Part shown: one piece after another, positions 1 through 8,024 of the stretch
How positions within the stretch are numbered: position 1 is the stretch's first letter
Layout of the letters: each line of letters opens with the position of its first letter
Source: Winogradskyella sp.
GTDB taxonomy: Bacteria; Bacteroidota; Bacteroidia; Flavobacteriales; Flavobacteriaceae
Direction of reading: 5' to 3'
NCBI RefSeq assembly: GCF_028289625.1
Contig: NZ_JANQOM010000036.1
Coordinates: 1 to 52,121, forward strand
DNA length: 52,121 nt
Notes under the pieces: generated by a model
Told to the model about the DNA's origin: nothing
Databases searched by the model: none
Seen by the model: only the letters and a program-made list of their open reading frames with translations
Position numbers and translations under genes: made by a program

Positions 1-123
1 ATGTAACTAAAATGCGTCAATATTGTAGAATTGAGTGGTAAATTGTCTCAACTACAAATTCAATTTTTTAACACTATTTTCGTTAGATTTGTATATTGAC
101 AAAAATTTAAAGTACACTTCACA

Positions 124-1074
124 ATGGATAGAATACCAAGTGTCGATTTAAAAGATTTCTTATCTGACGACCCAAAACGAAAGCAAAAATTTATAGATGA
201 AATTGGCAAGGCTTATCAGGAGATTGGCTTTGTGGCATTAAAAGGGCACTTTCTAGAAGATGAATTAGTAGACCGATTATATGGTGAGGTAAAGAATTTT
301 TTCGATTTACCAATAGAGACAAAAGAAAGTTATGAAATTCCGGGCATTGGTGGTCAGCGTGGCTATGTGTCTTTTGGCAAAGAAAGTGCCAAAGGCAAAA
401 AGGAAGGTGACCTTAAAGAGTTTTGGCATTTTGGACAATATGTAGAAGATGATGAGGAACGAAAAAAGGAATATCCCGCTAATGTAGAAGTCGAGGAACT
501 TCCTGAATTCAACAATGTAGGAAAAGAGGCTTATCAAATGCTAGAAAAAACAGCAAAATATGTGTTAAGAGCTTTGGCATTACACTTGGATTTGGAAGAG
601 ACTTATTTTGATGCCTATATCCATAATGGCAATTCAATTTTAAGACCAATTCACTATCCGCCAATAAAAGAAGAACCAAAAAATGCAGTGCGTGCCGCTG
701 CTCATGGTGATATTAACCTTATAACTTTATTAATGGGAGCACAAGGGCGTGGTTTACAGGTTCAACGCCATGATGGGGAATGGTTGGATGCCATTGCAGA
801 ACCCGATGAGTTAATGATTAATGTTGGCGATATGTTATCGAGACATACAAACAATAAACTAAAGTCTACAATACACCGTGTTGTTAATCCACCTCGCGAG
901 CTTTGGGGAACTTCCCGCTACTCTATTCCTTTCTTTATGCATCCTATAAGCGAAATGAAATTAGATGTCCTAGATAGTTGCGTTGACAAGGATAACCCAA
1001 AGCAATTTGAAGATATCACAGCTGGGGAATTTTTAAATGAACGTTTGGTTGAACTGGGATTGGTAAAAAAATAG
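124..1074 (+). CDS. 2-oxoglutarate/Fe(II)-dependent oxygenase, isopenicillin N synthase-like
   Basis: A 316-residue protein of the IPNS/DIOX family, which couples 2-oxoglutarate (or substrate) oxidation to hydroxylation, desaturation or ring closure using one non-haem iron. Visible features are an N-terminal DIOX_N part (residues about 4-115) and the C-terminal jelly-roll. The iron ligands are H194 and D196 (HGD) and H251 (IHRVVNP). The R265-Y-S267 pair is the usual co-substrate carboxylate anchor. The length is normal for the family and the protein is cytoplasmic. A TAnnTTTG-like element (TAGATTTG, 84-91) lies upstream without a convincing -33 partner. The stop codon directly abuts the ATG of the next gene, so translation is probably coupled. 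The substrate cannot be inferred; bacterial members of this subfamily are mostly uncharacterised. Confidence 0.9.
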   Translation: MDRIPSVDLKDFLSDDPKRKQKFIDEIGKAYQEIGFVALKGHFLEDELVDRLYGEVKNFFDLPIETKESYEIPGIGGQRGYVSFGKESAKGKKEGDLKEFWHFGQYVEDDEERKKEYPANVEVEELPEFNNVGKEAYQMLEKTAKYVLRALALHLDLEETYFDAYIHNGNSILRPIHYPPIKEEPKNAVRAAAHGDINLITLLMGAQGRGLQVQRHDGEWLDAIAEPDELMINVGDMLSRHTNNKLKSTIHRVVNPPRELWGTSRYSIPFFMHPISEMKLDVLDSCVDKDNPKQFEDITAGEFLNERLVELGLVKK

Positions 1075-1407
1075 ATGGATTTACAAGATCAACTAAAGAA
1101 ATTATTTCCAGACCATGTATCTGATGAACCTACTGATGATTCTCAAGATGCAAAAGGTGATATCTGGCTTCAGGATGAACCCATTATTTGCAAATACGAA
1201 AAACGTAAAGGCAAACCGATTACCATTTTAGAAGGCTATAATGGTGCTATGGGCGATTTCAAAAAACTAACAAAAGAACTGAAAACCAAGCTCAGTGTTG
1301 GTGGTAGCTTTAAAGATGATAAAATTATTATTCAGGGCGATTATCGTGATAAAATTATGACAATACTCAGAGATAAAGGTTTTAATGTAAAACGTGTCGG
1401 AGGCTAA
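1075..1407 (+). CDS. SUI1/eIF1-like translation factor (YciH family)
   Basis: A 110-residue protein with the SUI1 fold, related to archaeal/eukaryotic eIF1 and E. coli YciH, which bind the small ribosomal subunit and affect start-codon selection. The hallmark C-terminal part is present (about 45-110): ITILEGYNG, an FKKLTKELK helix, the VGGSFKD loop, IIIQGDYRDK, and the terminal NVKRVGG. The first 35 residues are acidic and probably flexible. It begins on the base after the preceding stop and ends 3 bp before the next gene, so it sits inside an operon. The family call is firm; the role in bacteria is less well defined than in archaea or eukaryotes. Confidence 0.9.
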   Translation: MDLQDQLKKLFPDHVSDEPTDDSQDAKGDIWLQDEPIICKYEKRKGKPITILEGYNGAMGDFKKLTKELKTKLSVGGSFKDDKIIIQGDYRDKIMTILRDKGFNVKRVGG

Positions 1408-1410
1408 TTT

Positions 1411-2352
1411 ATGACAAAACAGATTCTTCATATTACCAATGGTAATGCACTAACTGATTATTTAAGAGAGCTCGATTTTAAAGACGATATTTTAACATGG
1501 CAAGAAATGCTATGTGAAGGTCCGACAATTCCAGCTATAGCATCTGATGAATTTTTCGAAATACGAAGTCGATTTTTAAAGGAATATTACGATATCGAAG
1601 TAGATACTAATGAGCTCAAAGCAGAGCTTTCTAAACTAGATAATGTTGAAAACTATGATGAAATTCATTTATGGTTTGAATACGATCTCTTTTGCCACAT
1701 CAACCTACTTGGTATTATCAATTTACTACACCAAAAAGAAATTGACAAACCACTTTATTTCATTTGCAGTGGACGTGTTGAAGGTGAAAAAAGCCTCAAA
1801 GGCTTGGGTGAATTGACACCAGAGCAGCTAATTGATCATTACAACAATCGTGTTTTACTTACTAATGAAGACAAGGAATTAACCATTACCTTATGGCGCA
1901 CCTATTGTGGCAAAGATCATAATATTCTTAAACCTTATATTGTAACAGAATCTAGCTTTAAGTATATGAGTAATTGCTTAAAGGCCCATCTTAAGCGTTT
2001 TCCTCATCAAAAGAGTGGTTTGAGTGTTCTTGAAGATAATATACTAAGACTTGTTAGAGACAATGAAATAAAATCAAAACACCATCTATTGGGCTATAGC
2101 CTTAACTACCAAGGTTATTATGGCTTTGGGGATACCCAACACAGAAGACTCATAGAAAAACTGAGTATCTTTTTTGATGAAGATGAAGATAGCCTAAAGC
2201 TTAACAGAAAGGGACACGAAGCCCTAGTTAGAACGTATAATTTTGCCTCAGAGATCAATAATGATATGGTTTATGGTGGTGTTGAGCGCTTAGGGTTTCA
2301 GTTTAGTGTAGAGCAAAACAAACTTATAAAAACAGTGCTCCATGTCGATTAA
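1411..2352 (+). CDS. DUF1835 domain-containing protein
   Basis: A 313-residue cytoplasmic protein. The N-terminus (ILHITNGNALTDYL) and the segment YDEIHLWFEYDLFCHINLL match the DUF1835 signature. The C-terminal third (about 200-300) contains an HHLLGYSLNYQGYYGFGD-type region, probably the accessory domain often paired with DUF1835. There is no signal peptide or membrane segment. The last 11 bp overlap the phosphorylase gene, which argues for co-translation. The biochemical function of DUF1835 is unknown. The call rests on recalled family motifs, not on a search. Confidence 0.75.
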   Translation: MTKQILHITNGNALTDYLRELDFKDDILTWQEMLCEGPTIPAIASDEFFEIRSRFLKEYYDIEVDTNELKAELSKLDNVENYDEIHLWFEYDLFCHINLLGIINLLHQKEIDKPLYFICSGRVEGEKSLKGLGELTPEQLIDHYNNRVLLTNEDKELTITLWRTYCGKDHNILKPYIVTESSFKYMSNCLKAHLKRFPHQKSGLSVLEDNILRLVRDNEIKSKHHLLGYSLNYQGYYGFGDTQHRRLIEKLSIFFDEDEDSLKLNRKGHEALVRTYNFASEINNDMVYGGVERLGFQFSVEQNKLIKTVLHVD

Positions 2353-3214
2353 AAATTCTGAGCTCATTTTAAATCCTGATGGTAGTGTCTATCATCTTAA
2401 CTTAAAACCCGAGGACATCTCGGATACGATTATTTTTGTTGGTGATCAAGACCGTGTTGAGAAAATTACCAAACACTTTGAAAGCATTGAATTTAGTACG
2501 CAGAAACGAGAGTTTAAAACTCAAACGGGCTACTATAAAGACCGAAGAATAACTGTTATTTCAACAGGAATTGGCCCAGATAATATCGATATTGTTCTCA
2601 ATGAGCTTGATGCCTTGGTTAATATTGACCTAAATACTCGTCAACCCAAAACAGAATTAACAAGTCTAAATATTATAAGAATTGGTACCTCAGGTTCTCT
2701 TCAAGCTGACATCCCAGTAGATGCCTTTGTGATGAGTACTCATGGTTTGGATGTCAATGGGATGCTTCATTTTTACCAAATCGATGGTATCAGTAATCCG
2801 GAAGTAGAAGATGCCTTCATTCAACATACCAATTGGGATAAAAATAAAGCACGACCTATCATTATAAATAACAGTAAGTATCTGCAAAAATATTTTGAAA
2901 GTGACCATATCTTTCAAGGCATGACAGGTACTGCTGGAGGATTCTATGGTCCTCAAGGTCGGGTCTTACGATTGCCCTTGCACGATGCGAATCTAAATTC
3001 GAAACTTGATAGTTTTAACTATAAGGCTTATCGGATTACTAATTTTGAAATGGAAACCTCTGTGATTTATGGTTTATCTAAATTGTTAGGTCACGAAGCT
3101 CTTTCGTTAAATGCCATTATCGCCAATAGAGCTACTGGTGGATTCAGTAAAGACCCAAAGAAAACCGTTGAAGAATTAATTCTATACGCCTTAGAGCGTA
3201 TTGTTAATATTTAG
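2342..3214 (+). CDS. Nucleoside phosphorylase (uridine phosphorylase-like)
   Basis: A 290-residue member of the PNP/UDP phosphorylase (NP-I) family, which splits a ribonucleoside with phosphate to free base plus ribose-1-phosphate for salvage. Visible motifs: the phosphate-binding FVGDQDR (32-38), STGIGPDN (74-81), RIGTSGSL (113-120), FYGPQGR (201-207), FEMETS (235-240; E and M contact the ribose) and NRATGGF (262-268). It overlaps the DUF1835 gene by 11 bp, in a different frame. The next gene begins 26 bp later and may belong to the same transcript. Uridine/purine specificity cannot be told by eye. Confidence 0.88.
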   Translation: MSIKNSELILNPDGSVYHLNLKPEDISDTIIFVGDQDRVEKITKHFESIEFSTQKREFKTQTGYYKDRRITVISTGIGPDNIDIVLNELDALVNIDLNTRQPKTELTSLNIIRIGTSGSLQADIPVDAFVMSTHGLDVNGMLHFYQIDGISNPEVEDAFIQHTNWDKNKARPIIINNSKYLQKYFESDHIFQGMTGTAGGFYGPQGRVLRLPLHDANLNSKLDSFNYKAYRITNFEMETSVIYGLSKLLGHEALSLNAIIANRATGGFSKDPKKTVEELILYALERIVNI

Positions 3215-3240
3215 CAAATACTGAGATTAGTGCACAGAAA

Positions 3241-4095
3241 ATGAGAAAAGTAAATATAGGAGGTGTTCCTGAACATTTTAATTTAGCTTGGTACTTAACT
3301 TTAAAAAATGGTGAATATAAAGCAGAAGGCATTAATCTGAGGTGGCACGATTATTTTGGTGGTACTGGAGCCATGTGCAAAGGTCTACGCTCAGGAGATA
3401 TTGATATTGCTGTTATTCTTACCGAAGGGATTATTAAGGATATTATAGACGGTAATCCTTCAAAGATAGTTCAAACCTTTGTCAGAACCCCTTTAATTTG
3501 GGGAATCCATGTGGCTGATGCATCTAAACTTGAAACTATTGATGACATCAAAGGGACTAAAGCAGCCATAAGCCGATATGGATCAGGATCACATTTAATG
3601 GCTTATGTCAATGCGACCAATAATGAATGGGATTTAGATACCGATCTTCATTTTGAAGTCGTAAATGACTTAAATGGCGCCATTGAAGGCCTAACAAATG
3701 GTGAGGCTGATTATTTTATGTGGGAAAAGTTTACTACTAAACCTTTAGTTGATGATGGAGTCTTTAGAAGAATAGGTGATTGCCCCTCACCTTGGCCCTG
3801 CTTTGTTATTGCGGTTAGAAACGAGTTCATTGAGAATCACCACAAGGATTTAAAAATAATATTAGATATTATTAATACAACTACTTCAGAATTTAAATCC
3901 ATTCCAAGTATTGATAGAACCATTGCCAATCGTTATGAACAAGAACTAAAAGATGTGCAAGAATGGCTTTCATTAACTGAATGGTCTCAAGATTTGATTG
4001 ATGAAAAGACCATACATAACGTTCAAAAACAACTTCACCAGCTAGATATTATACCTAAGATTGTTGACTATTCGGACTTAATTCTTAAGCTTTAG
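3241..4095 (+). CDS. NMT1/THI5-like substrate-binding protein without a signal peptide
   Basis: A 284-residue type 2 periplasmic-binding fold. Signs are the opening KVNIGGVPEHFNLAWYLTL, the GGTGAMCKGLRSGDIDIAVI loop and WEKFTTKPLVDDG, the arrangement seen in NMT1/SsuA/TauA-like proteins. Unlike transporter subunits it has no signal peptide or lipobox, and no permease or ATPase gene is adjacent. It is therefore probably a cytoplasmic ligand-binding protein or enzyme. It follows the nucleoside phosphorylase by 26 bp. A link to nucleobase or thiamin-type salvage is possible but is only inference from position. The long A+T-rich leader of the next gene follows it. Confidence 0.72.
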   Translation: MRKVNIGGVPEHFNLAWYLTLKNGEYKAEGINLRWHDYFGGTGAMCKGLRSGDIDIAVILTEGIIKDIIDGNPSKIVQTFVRTPLIWGIHVADASKLETIDDIKGTKAAISRYGSGSHLMAYVNATNNEWDLDTDLHFEVVNDLNGAIEGLTNGEADYFMWEKFTTKPLVDDGVFRRIGDCPSPWPCFVIAVRNEFIENHHKDLKIILDIINTTTSEFKSIPSIDRTIANRYEQELKDVQEWLSLTEWSQDLIDEKTIHNVQKQLHQLDIIPKIVDYSDLILKL

Positions 4096-4332
4096 GCGTC
4101 TATTCTATTAAAAATATGGCGTTTAAAAGGATTTTTAGGGTCTTTTTTAAATTATTTTTTTGATTTCTAAAAATCGCTTAAACATCAGTAAACATCGATA
4201 AAAGACGTTAAATTCTGTTAAATATTTTTAAGTTAAATCCTACATTTTTTGTTGATAACTTTCGGTATTTCAAATTTTTAGTTACTTTTGTTTAAACCAA
4301 ATCGATGCTATTACCATCAGAAAAAGACTAAT

Positions 4333-4524
4333 ATGATTTTAACAATTACTCTGATTCTATCTTTTTTAGTTGCTGTTAACTTTCTACTATTGATATTTAG
4401 TTGTAATAAAACACCTAAGAAAAAGGAAAGCAATAAACCACGTATTATTCGCACTGAAAAGCCTACACCTACTCTAGTTTCCAATCAATTGCCGGCAAAC
4501 CGGCTTGCTGCAACAGGTAGTTAG
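4333..4524 (+). CDS. Small single-pass membrane protein (63 aa), unknown
   Basis: A short protein starting MILTITLILSFLVAVNFLL, one hydrophobic segment (about 2-24), then FSCNKTP and a basic, proline/threonine-rich tail. An upstream in-frame start at 4288 would lie on top of a TAnnTTTG element (TACTTTTG, 4283-4290), so the ATG at 4333 is preferred, giving a leader of about 35 nt. The last 56 bp overlap the 3' end of ung on the opposite strand (convergent genes). A Cys after the hydrophobic part could be lipidated, but the segment is too long for a normal signal. No function recognised. Confidence 0.55.
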   Translation: MILTITLILSFLVAVNFLLLIFSCNKTPKKKESNKPRIIRTEKPTPTLVSNQLPANRLAATGS

Positions 4525-5143
4525 TTTTACTGAAGTGCTTATTTCCAAACCAATAACCTCTGTTTGCACTTAGTGGTGATGGGTGTCCTGTTTCTAAAAC
4601 AGAATTAGAAGCAGTGTTAATTATTTGTTTTTTCTTTTTTGCAAATCCACCCCAAAGTAAAAACACTATATTTTGCTTTCTTTCGCTTATGAGTTGAATT
4701 ACTGCATTGGTAAACTGCTCCCAGCCTTTATTCTGGTGGCTTCCAGCTTGATGAGCCCGAACCGTAAGTGTAGCATTTAATAATAGGACCCCTTGCTCTG
4801 CCCATGGCATTAAATTACCTGTCTTAGGATAGGGAAAACCCAAATCTTGTTCTATTTCCCTAAAAATGTTTATTAAAGAAGGTGGATGAGGAATGCCCTT
4901 ATTCACCGAAAAACAAAGGCCATTAGCTTGTCCGATACCATGATAAGGGTCTTGACCAATTATAACTACCTTAACATCTTCAAATGTACAATGATTAAAA
5001 GCATTAAAAATTTCTGAACCTTTAGGAAAGCATTTATGAGTGCTATATTCAGCTTTTACAAAGTCTACCAGATCCTTAAAATACGGCTTATTAAACTCTG
5101 GTTGTAAATGGGATTGCCAACTTGGATGAATGTCTACATTCAT
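4469..5143 (-). CDS. ung: Uracil-DNA glycosylase, family 1
   Basis: Removes uracil from DNA in base-excision repair. 224 residues from the chosen start. It has the water-activating motif GQDPYH (63-68, catalytic D65), LLNATLTV (N123, uracil recognition), and the leucine-loop motif HPSPLS (187-192, H187). A longer reading frame to 5161 would begin at a TTG that overlaps a reverse-strand -7 box (TATTTTTG, complement of 5159-5166). The ATG at 5143 (MNVDIHPSW) is therefore the better start. It is convergent with the small membrane-protein gene and divergent from mutS2. Confidence 0.96.
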   Translation of the reverse strand: MNVDIHPSWQSHLQPEFNKPYFKDLVDFVKAEYSTHKCFPKGSEIFNAFNHCTFEDVKVVIIGQDPYHGIGQANGLCFSVNKGIPHPPSLINIFREIEQDLGFPYPKTGNLMPWAEQGVLLLNATLTVRAHQAGSHQNKGWEQFTNAVIQLISERKQNIVFLLWGGFAKKKKQIINTASNSVLETGHPSPLSANRGYWFGNKHFSKTNYLLQQAGLPAIDWKLE

Positions 5144-5215
5144 AAATAAAAATTTATTCAAAAATAAGAATAAGGAACGTAACTAGAGACGTTAGGCTTG
5201 TCACAACATTTAAAC

Positions 5216-5223
5216 TAAATTTG
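5216..5223 (+). promoter_or_regulatory. -7 box candidate upstream of mutS2
   Basis: TAAATTTG fits the Bacteroidota TAnnTTTG consensus and lies 23 bp before the mutS2 ATG. The nearest TTG upstream (5198-5200) is only 15 bp away, shorter than the usual 17-23, so the -33 element is uncertain. Confidence 0.4.
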
Positions 5224-5246
5224 CAGTTCTATAATTCACACTAAAC

Positions 5247-7412
5247 ATGATACGAATTCATGAAAAAACCCTAAAAGACTTAGAGTTTTTTACGGTTTTA
5301 CAACAAATTGGAGAACATACACTTACAGCTTTAGGAAAAGAAGCTGTTATGGCTATACATCCTATTGCGGTTGAGGCTCAATTAATTCGTGAATTAGATT
5401 ATGTTAATGAGTACCTTTCATCATTCGATAACGACAATAGGATTCCTAATCATGGCTTTGATACCATATCAAAAGAACTAAAGCTTCTCAGTATTGAAAA
5501 CACGTATCTAGAAGTTACCAGTTTACAAAAACTTGTTAGCATTTCGCTTACTTCTAACAGCATAGTAAAGTTCTTGGAAAATTTTAAGGAGTATTATCCA
5601 AAGCTATGTCAATACAGTCAACATATAGAAGTAACATCTGCAATAATAGAACAAGTAGATGCCGTCATAGACCGTTTTGGAGATATAAAGGATGATGCTT
5701 CACCACAATTGGCAGAATTACGCCAAGATATTAATAAGCTCAAAGGGAAAATCAACAGTAGTTTTGCTTCAGCCCTAAACCGATACCTTGGGCTTGATTA
5801 TCTAGATGATATTAGGGAATCCGTTGTTGATAATAGGCGCGTACTGGCTGTAAAAGCTATGTACCGAAGAAAAGTAAAAGGTGCTATAATGGGTGGCAGC
5901 AAAACAGGAAGTATTGTATATATAGAACCTGAAACCACATTACAGTATACTAGAGAACTTAACAATCTTCAATATGAAGAAAAAGAGGAAATAATTAGAA
6001 TCCTTAAGGAACTAACGGATTACATACGCCTTTTCCTTCCGTTGTTAACTGATTACCAAGCTTTTTTAACCAAAATGGATGTTATTTCGGCAAAAGCAAA
6101 GTACGCTAGAAGTATCAATGCTATTTTGCCAGAATTGACCAACGACCGAAAATTATATATTAGAGATGCCTATCACCCTCTACTCTATTTAAATAATAAT
6201 GAAAAAGGAGAGAAAACATTTCCACAAACCATAGAGTTAAGCAATGATAATAGAATTATAGTTATTTCTGGTCCAAATGCTGGCGGAAAAAGTATTACTC
6301 TGAAAACCGTAGGCTTATTACAAGTAATGCTGCAAAGTGCAATACTAATACCAGTACACGAGCGCAGTACTGTTTGTTTATTTGACCGTATAGTGAGCGA
6401 TATTGGCGATAATCAATCTATAGAAAACCATCTCAGTACTTACAGTTATCGTCTGAAACAGATGAATTACTTCTTAAAGAAAGTCAATAACAAGACCCTT
6501 TTTCTCATTGACGAATTTGGTACAGGTAGTGATCCTGAATTAGGAGGAGCGTTGGCAGAAACATTTCTTGAAGTTTTTTATGAACGAGAAGCATTCGGAA
6601 TTATAACCACCCACTACTCTAATTTAAAATTACTTGCCAATGAGTTGCCCTATATGCAAAATGCAAATATGCTCTTCAATGAAAAGAGTCTAGAGCCTAT
6701 GTACAAATTGGTAACTGGACAAGCTGGAAGCTCATTTACTTTTGAAGTTGCTCAGAAAAATGGCATCCCTTATAGTCTTATTAATAAATCGAAGAAAAAA
6801 ATCGAACGTGGTAAAGTACGATTTGATGCTACTATAGCCAAACTACAAAAAGAACGCAGTAAACTAGAGCGAACAGAGCGATCTTTGAAAGCCAATGAAA
6901 AGAAAAAATTGTCCGAGGCCGAAAAACTCGAAGAAACCAATGCTAAAATTCAGAAAAAGTTAGAAAGCTTCCAAGAGCTTTATGACAGTAACCAACGCTT
7001 AATTTATTTGGGACAAAAAGTTAATGATCTTGCCGAAAAATATTTTGATAATAAACGTAAGCGAGAGCTAATGGCTGAACTTTTTAGATTGGTGCAAATT
7101 GAAAATGCTAAGCGCAAAAAAGTATCAGCCAAACAAAAACGAGCAGAAAAAGCTAAAGAAAAACAAATAAAACAGGAAGCTGAGAAAAAAGTCGAAGCCA
7201 TACGTAAGAAGAAAAAAGCAGCAAAACAAAAAGAAGTTGTTGTTGAAAAACCAAAGCCTATTTTAAAAATAGGTGATCGTGTACGTATGCACGACGGAAA
7301 AGCCGTCGGAAGTATTGATGAGATAGAAAAAGGAAAAGCTACAGTAAACTACGGCATCTTCACGACTAACATTAATTTAGACTTATTGGAGTTGGTGGAA
7401 GCTAAAAAATAA
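5247..7412 (+). CDS. MutS2-family ATPase lacking the Smr nuclease domain
   Basis: A 721-residue MutS2-type protein. Layout: N-terminal core/lever domain (about 1-300), ABC-type ATPase with Walker A GPNAGGKS (342-349) and Walker B LFLIDEFGTGSD (D422, E423), followed by THYSNLK. A long charged coiled-coil/clamp (about 520-650, very Lys/Glu/Ala rich) and a short C-terminal KOW-like beta module (IGDRVRMHDGKAVGSIDEI) come next. Canonical MutS2 ends with an Smr endonuclease domain of about 80 residues; that domain is absent here. MutS2 proteins act on branched DNA and collided ribosomes rather than in mismatch repair. The neighbour ung is also a nucleic-acid maintenance gene. A hairpin terminator follows directly. 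Confidence 0.9.
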   Translation: MIRIHEKTLKDLEFFTVLQQIGEHTLTALGKEAVMAIHPIAVEAQLIRELDYVNEYLSSFDNDNRIPNHGFDTISKELKLLSIENTYLEVTSLQKLVSISLTSNSIVKFLENFKEYYPKLCQYSQHIEVTSAIIEQVDAVIDRFGDIKDDASPQLAELRQDINKLKGKINSSFASALNRYLGLDYLDDIRESVVDNRRVLAVKAMYRRKVKGAIMGGSKTGSIVYIEPETTLQYTRELNNLQYEEKEEIIRILKELTDYIRLFLPLLTDYQAFLTKMDVISAKAKYARSINAILPELTNDRKLYIRDAYHPLLYLNNNEKGEKTFPQTIELSNDNRIIVISGPNAGGKSITLKTVGLLQVMLQSAILIPVHERSTVCLFDRIVSDIGDNQSIENHLSTYSYRLKQMNYFLKKVNNKTLFLIDEFGTGSDPELGGALAETFLEVFYEREAFGIITTHYSNLKLLANELPYMQNANMLFNEKSLEPMYKLVTGQAGSSFTFEVAQKNGIPYSLINKSKKKIERGKVRFDATIAKLQKERSKLERTERSLKANEKKKLSEAEKLEETNAKIQKKLESFQELYDSNQRLIYLGQKVNDLAEKYFDNKRKRELMAELFRLVQIENAKRKKVSAKQKRAEKAKEKQIKQEAEKKVEAIRKKKKAAKQKEVVVEKPKPILKIGDRVRMHDGKAVGSIDEIEKGKATVNYGIFTTNINLDLLELVEAKK

Positions 7413-7437
7413 CAGCCTTAATTTATCGTTAAGGCTG
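7413..7437. terminator. Hairpin terminator after mutS2
   Basis: CAGCCTTAA (7413-7421) pairs perfectly with TTAAGGCTG (7429-7437) around a 7-nt loop. It sits between mutS2 and the convergent lipoprotein operon, so it may serve both strands. Confidence 0.7.
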
Positions 7438-7458
7438 CTAAATCTATAGTAAGGCTAA

Positions 7459-7998
7459 TTAAAGTCTCGTAATAGAATATGTTACTTGAACTTCTTGATT
7501 TTCAGTGTCGTCCAATAGGATTTCATAAGTAGTTGTAGAACTAAGACCGCTTAACAATGTCGTTAAAGTTTCATTACCTATGGGATCATCTTCATTATTG
7601 ACATTACTATCATATTCCATTAGGTTTGCTGTTAAATCAATTGAAACTTCAGAAAGTTGACTCTCTAGGACATTAAATGTTTTGGATGTAGAAATAGGAA
7701 AGTCGGCCTCCGTAATACTTACATAGTCTTGTTGTTCTTTATTCCATAATGTTTCTTCATTATAAAGAGACCCCACATTTAATCGAGTACTTATATTTCC
7801 ATATACTTCTAGTTCGCTGTTACCATCACCAGATGTAGCTATACCCGTTAACTTTATTAAATCTACCTTAAAGCTAATCGTTTGATCTATTGGTGGTTCT
7901 TCTACTTCATCATCCTTGCTACAACCTAAAAATACAGTTGAACTCATTAATAGTGTAATTATCGCTAGTCTATTTATAATATACTTTATTGTTTTCAT
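7459..7998 (-). CDS. Lipoprotein of the cytolysin-like operon, unknown function (179 aa)
   Basis: Starts with a signal peptide ending in the lipobox STVFLGC (Cys about residue 26) followed by SKDDEVEEPP, an acidic linker typical of flavobacterial surface lipoproteins. The remainder (about 40-179) is rich in Thr, Ser, Asn and Asp, with alternating hydrophobic residues suggesting a beta-sandwich; no family is recognised. It is the last gene of a three-gene minus-strand operon, starting 26 bp after the pore-former gene ends. Co-transcription suggests it helps, restrains or anchors the pore former, but the sequence does not show which. Confidence 0.75.
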   Translation of the reverse strand: MKTIKYIINRLAIITLLMSSTVFLGCSKDDEVEEPPIDQTISFKVDLIKLTGIATSGDGNSELEVYGNISTRLNVGSLYNEETLWNKEQQDYVSITEADFPISTSKTFNVLESQLSEVSIDLTANLMEYDSNVNNEDDPIGNETLTTLLSGLSSTTTYEILLDDTENQEVQVTYSITRL

Positions 7999-8024
7999 GA
8001 TGTTTGATTTTTATGATTAAAGAA

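Noticed and set aside
3241..4095. ABC-transporter substrate-binding subunit
   Set aside because: No signal peptide or lipobox and no permease or ATPase gene nearby; kept as a substrate-binding-fold protein only.
5180..5205. AGACGTTAGGC upstream of mutS2, identical to the right end of cassette site 7
   Set aside because: Only an 11-base match, with no left arm, no stem and no cassette structure; probably chance, though worth including in a genome-wide site search.
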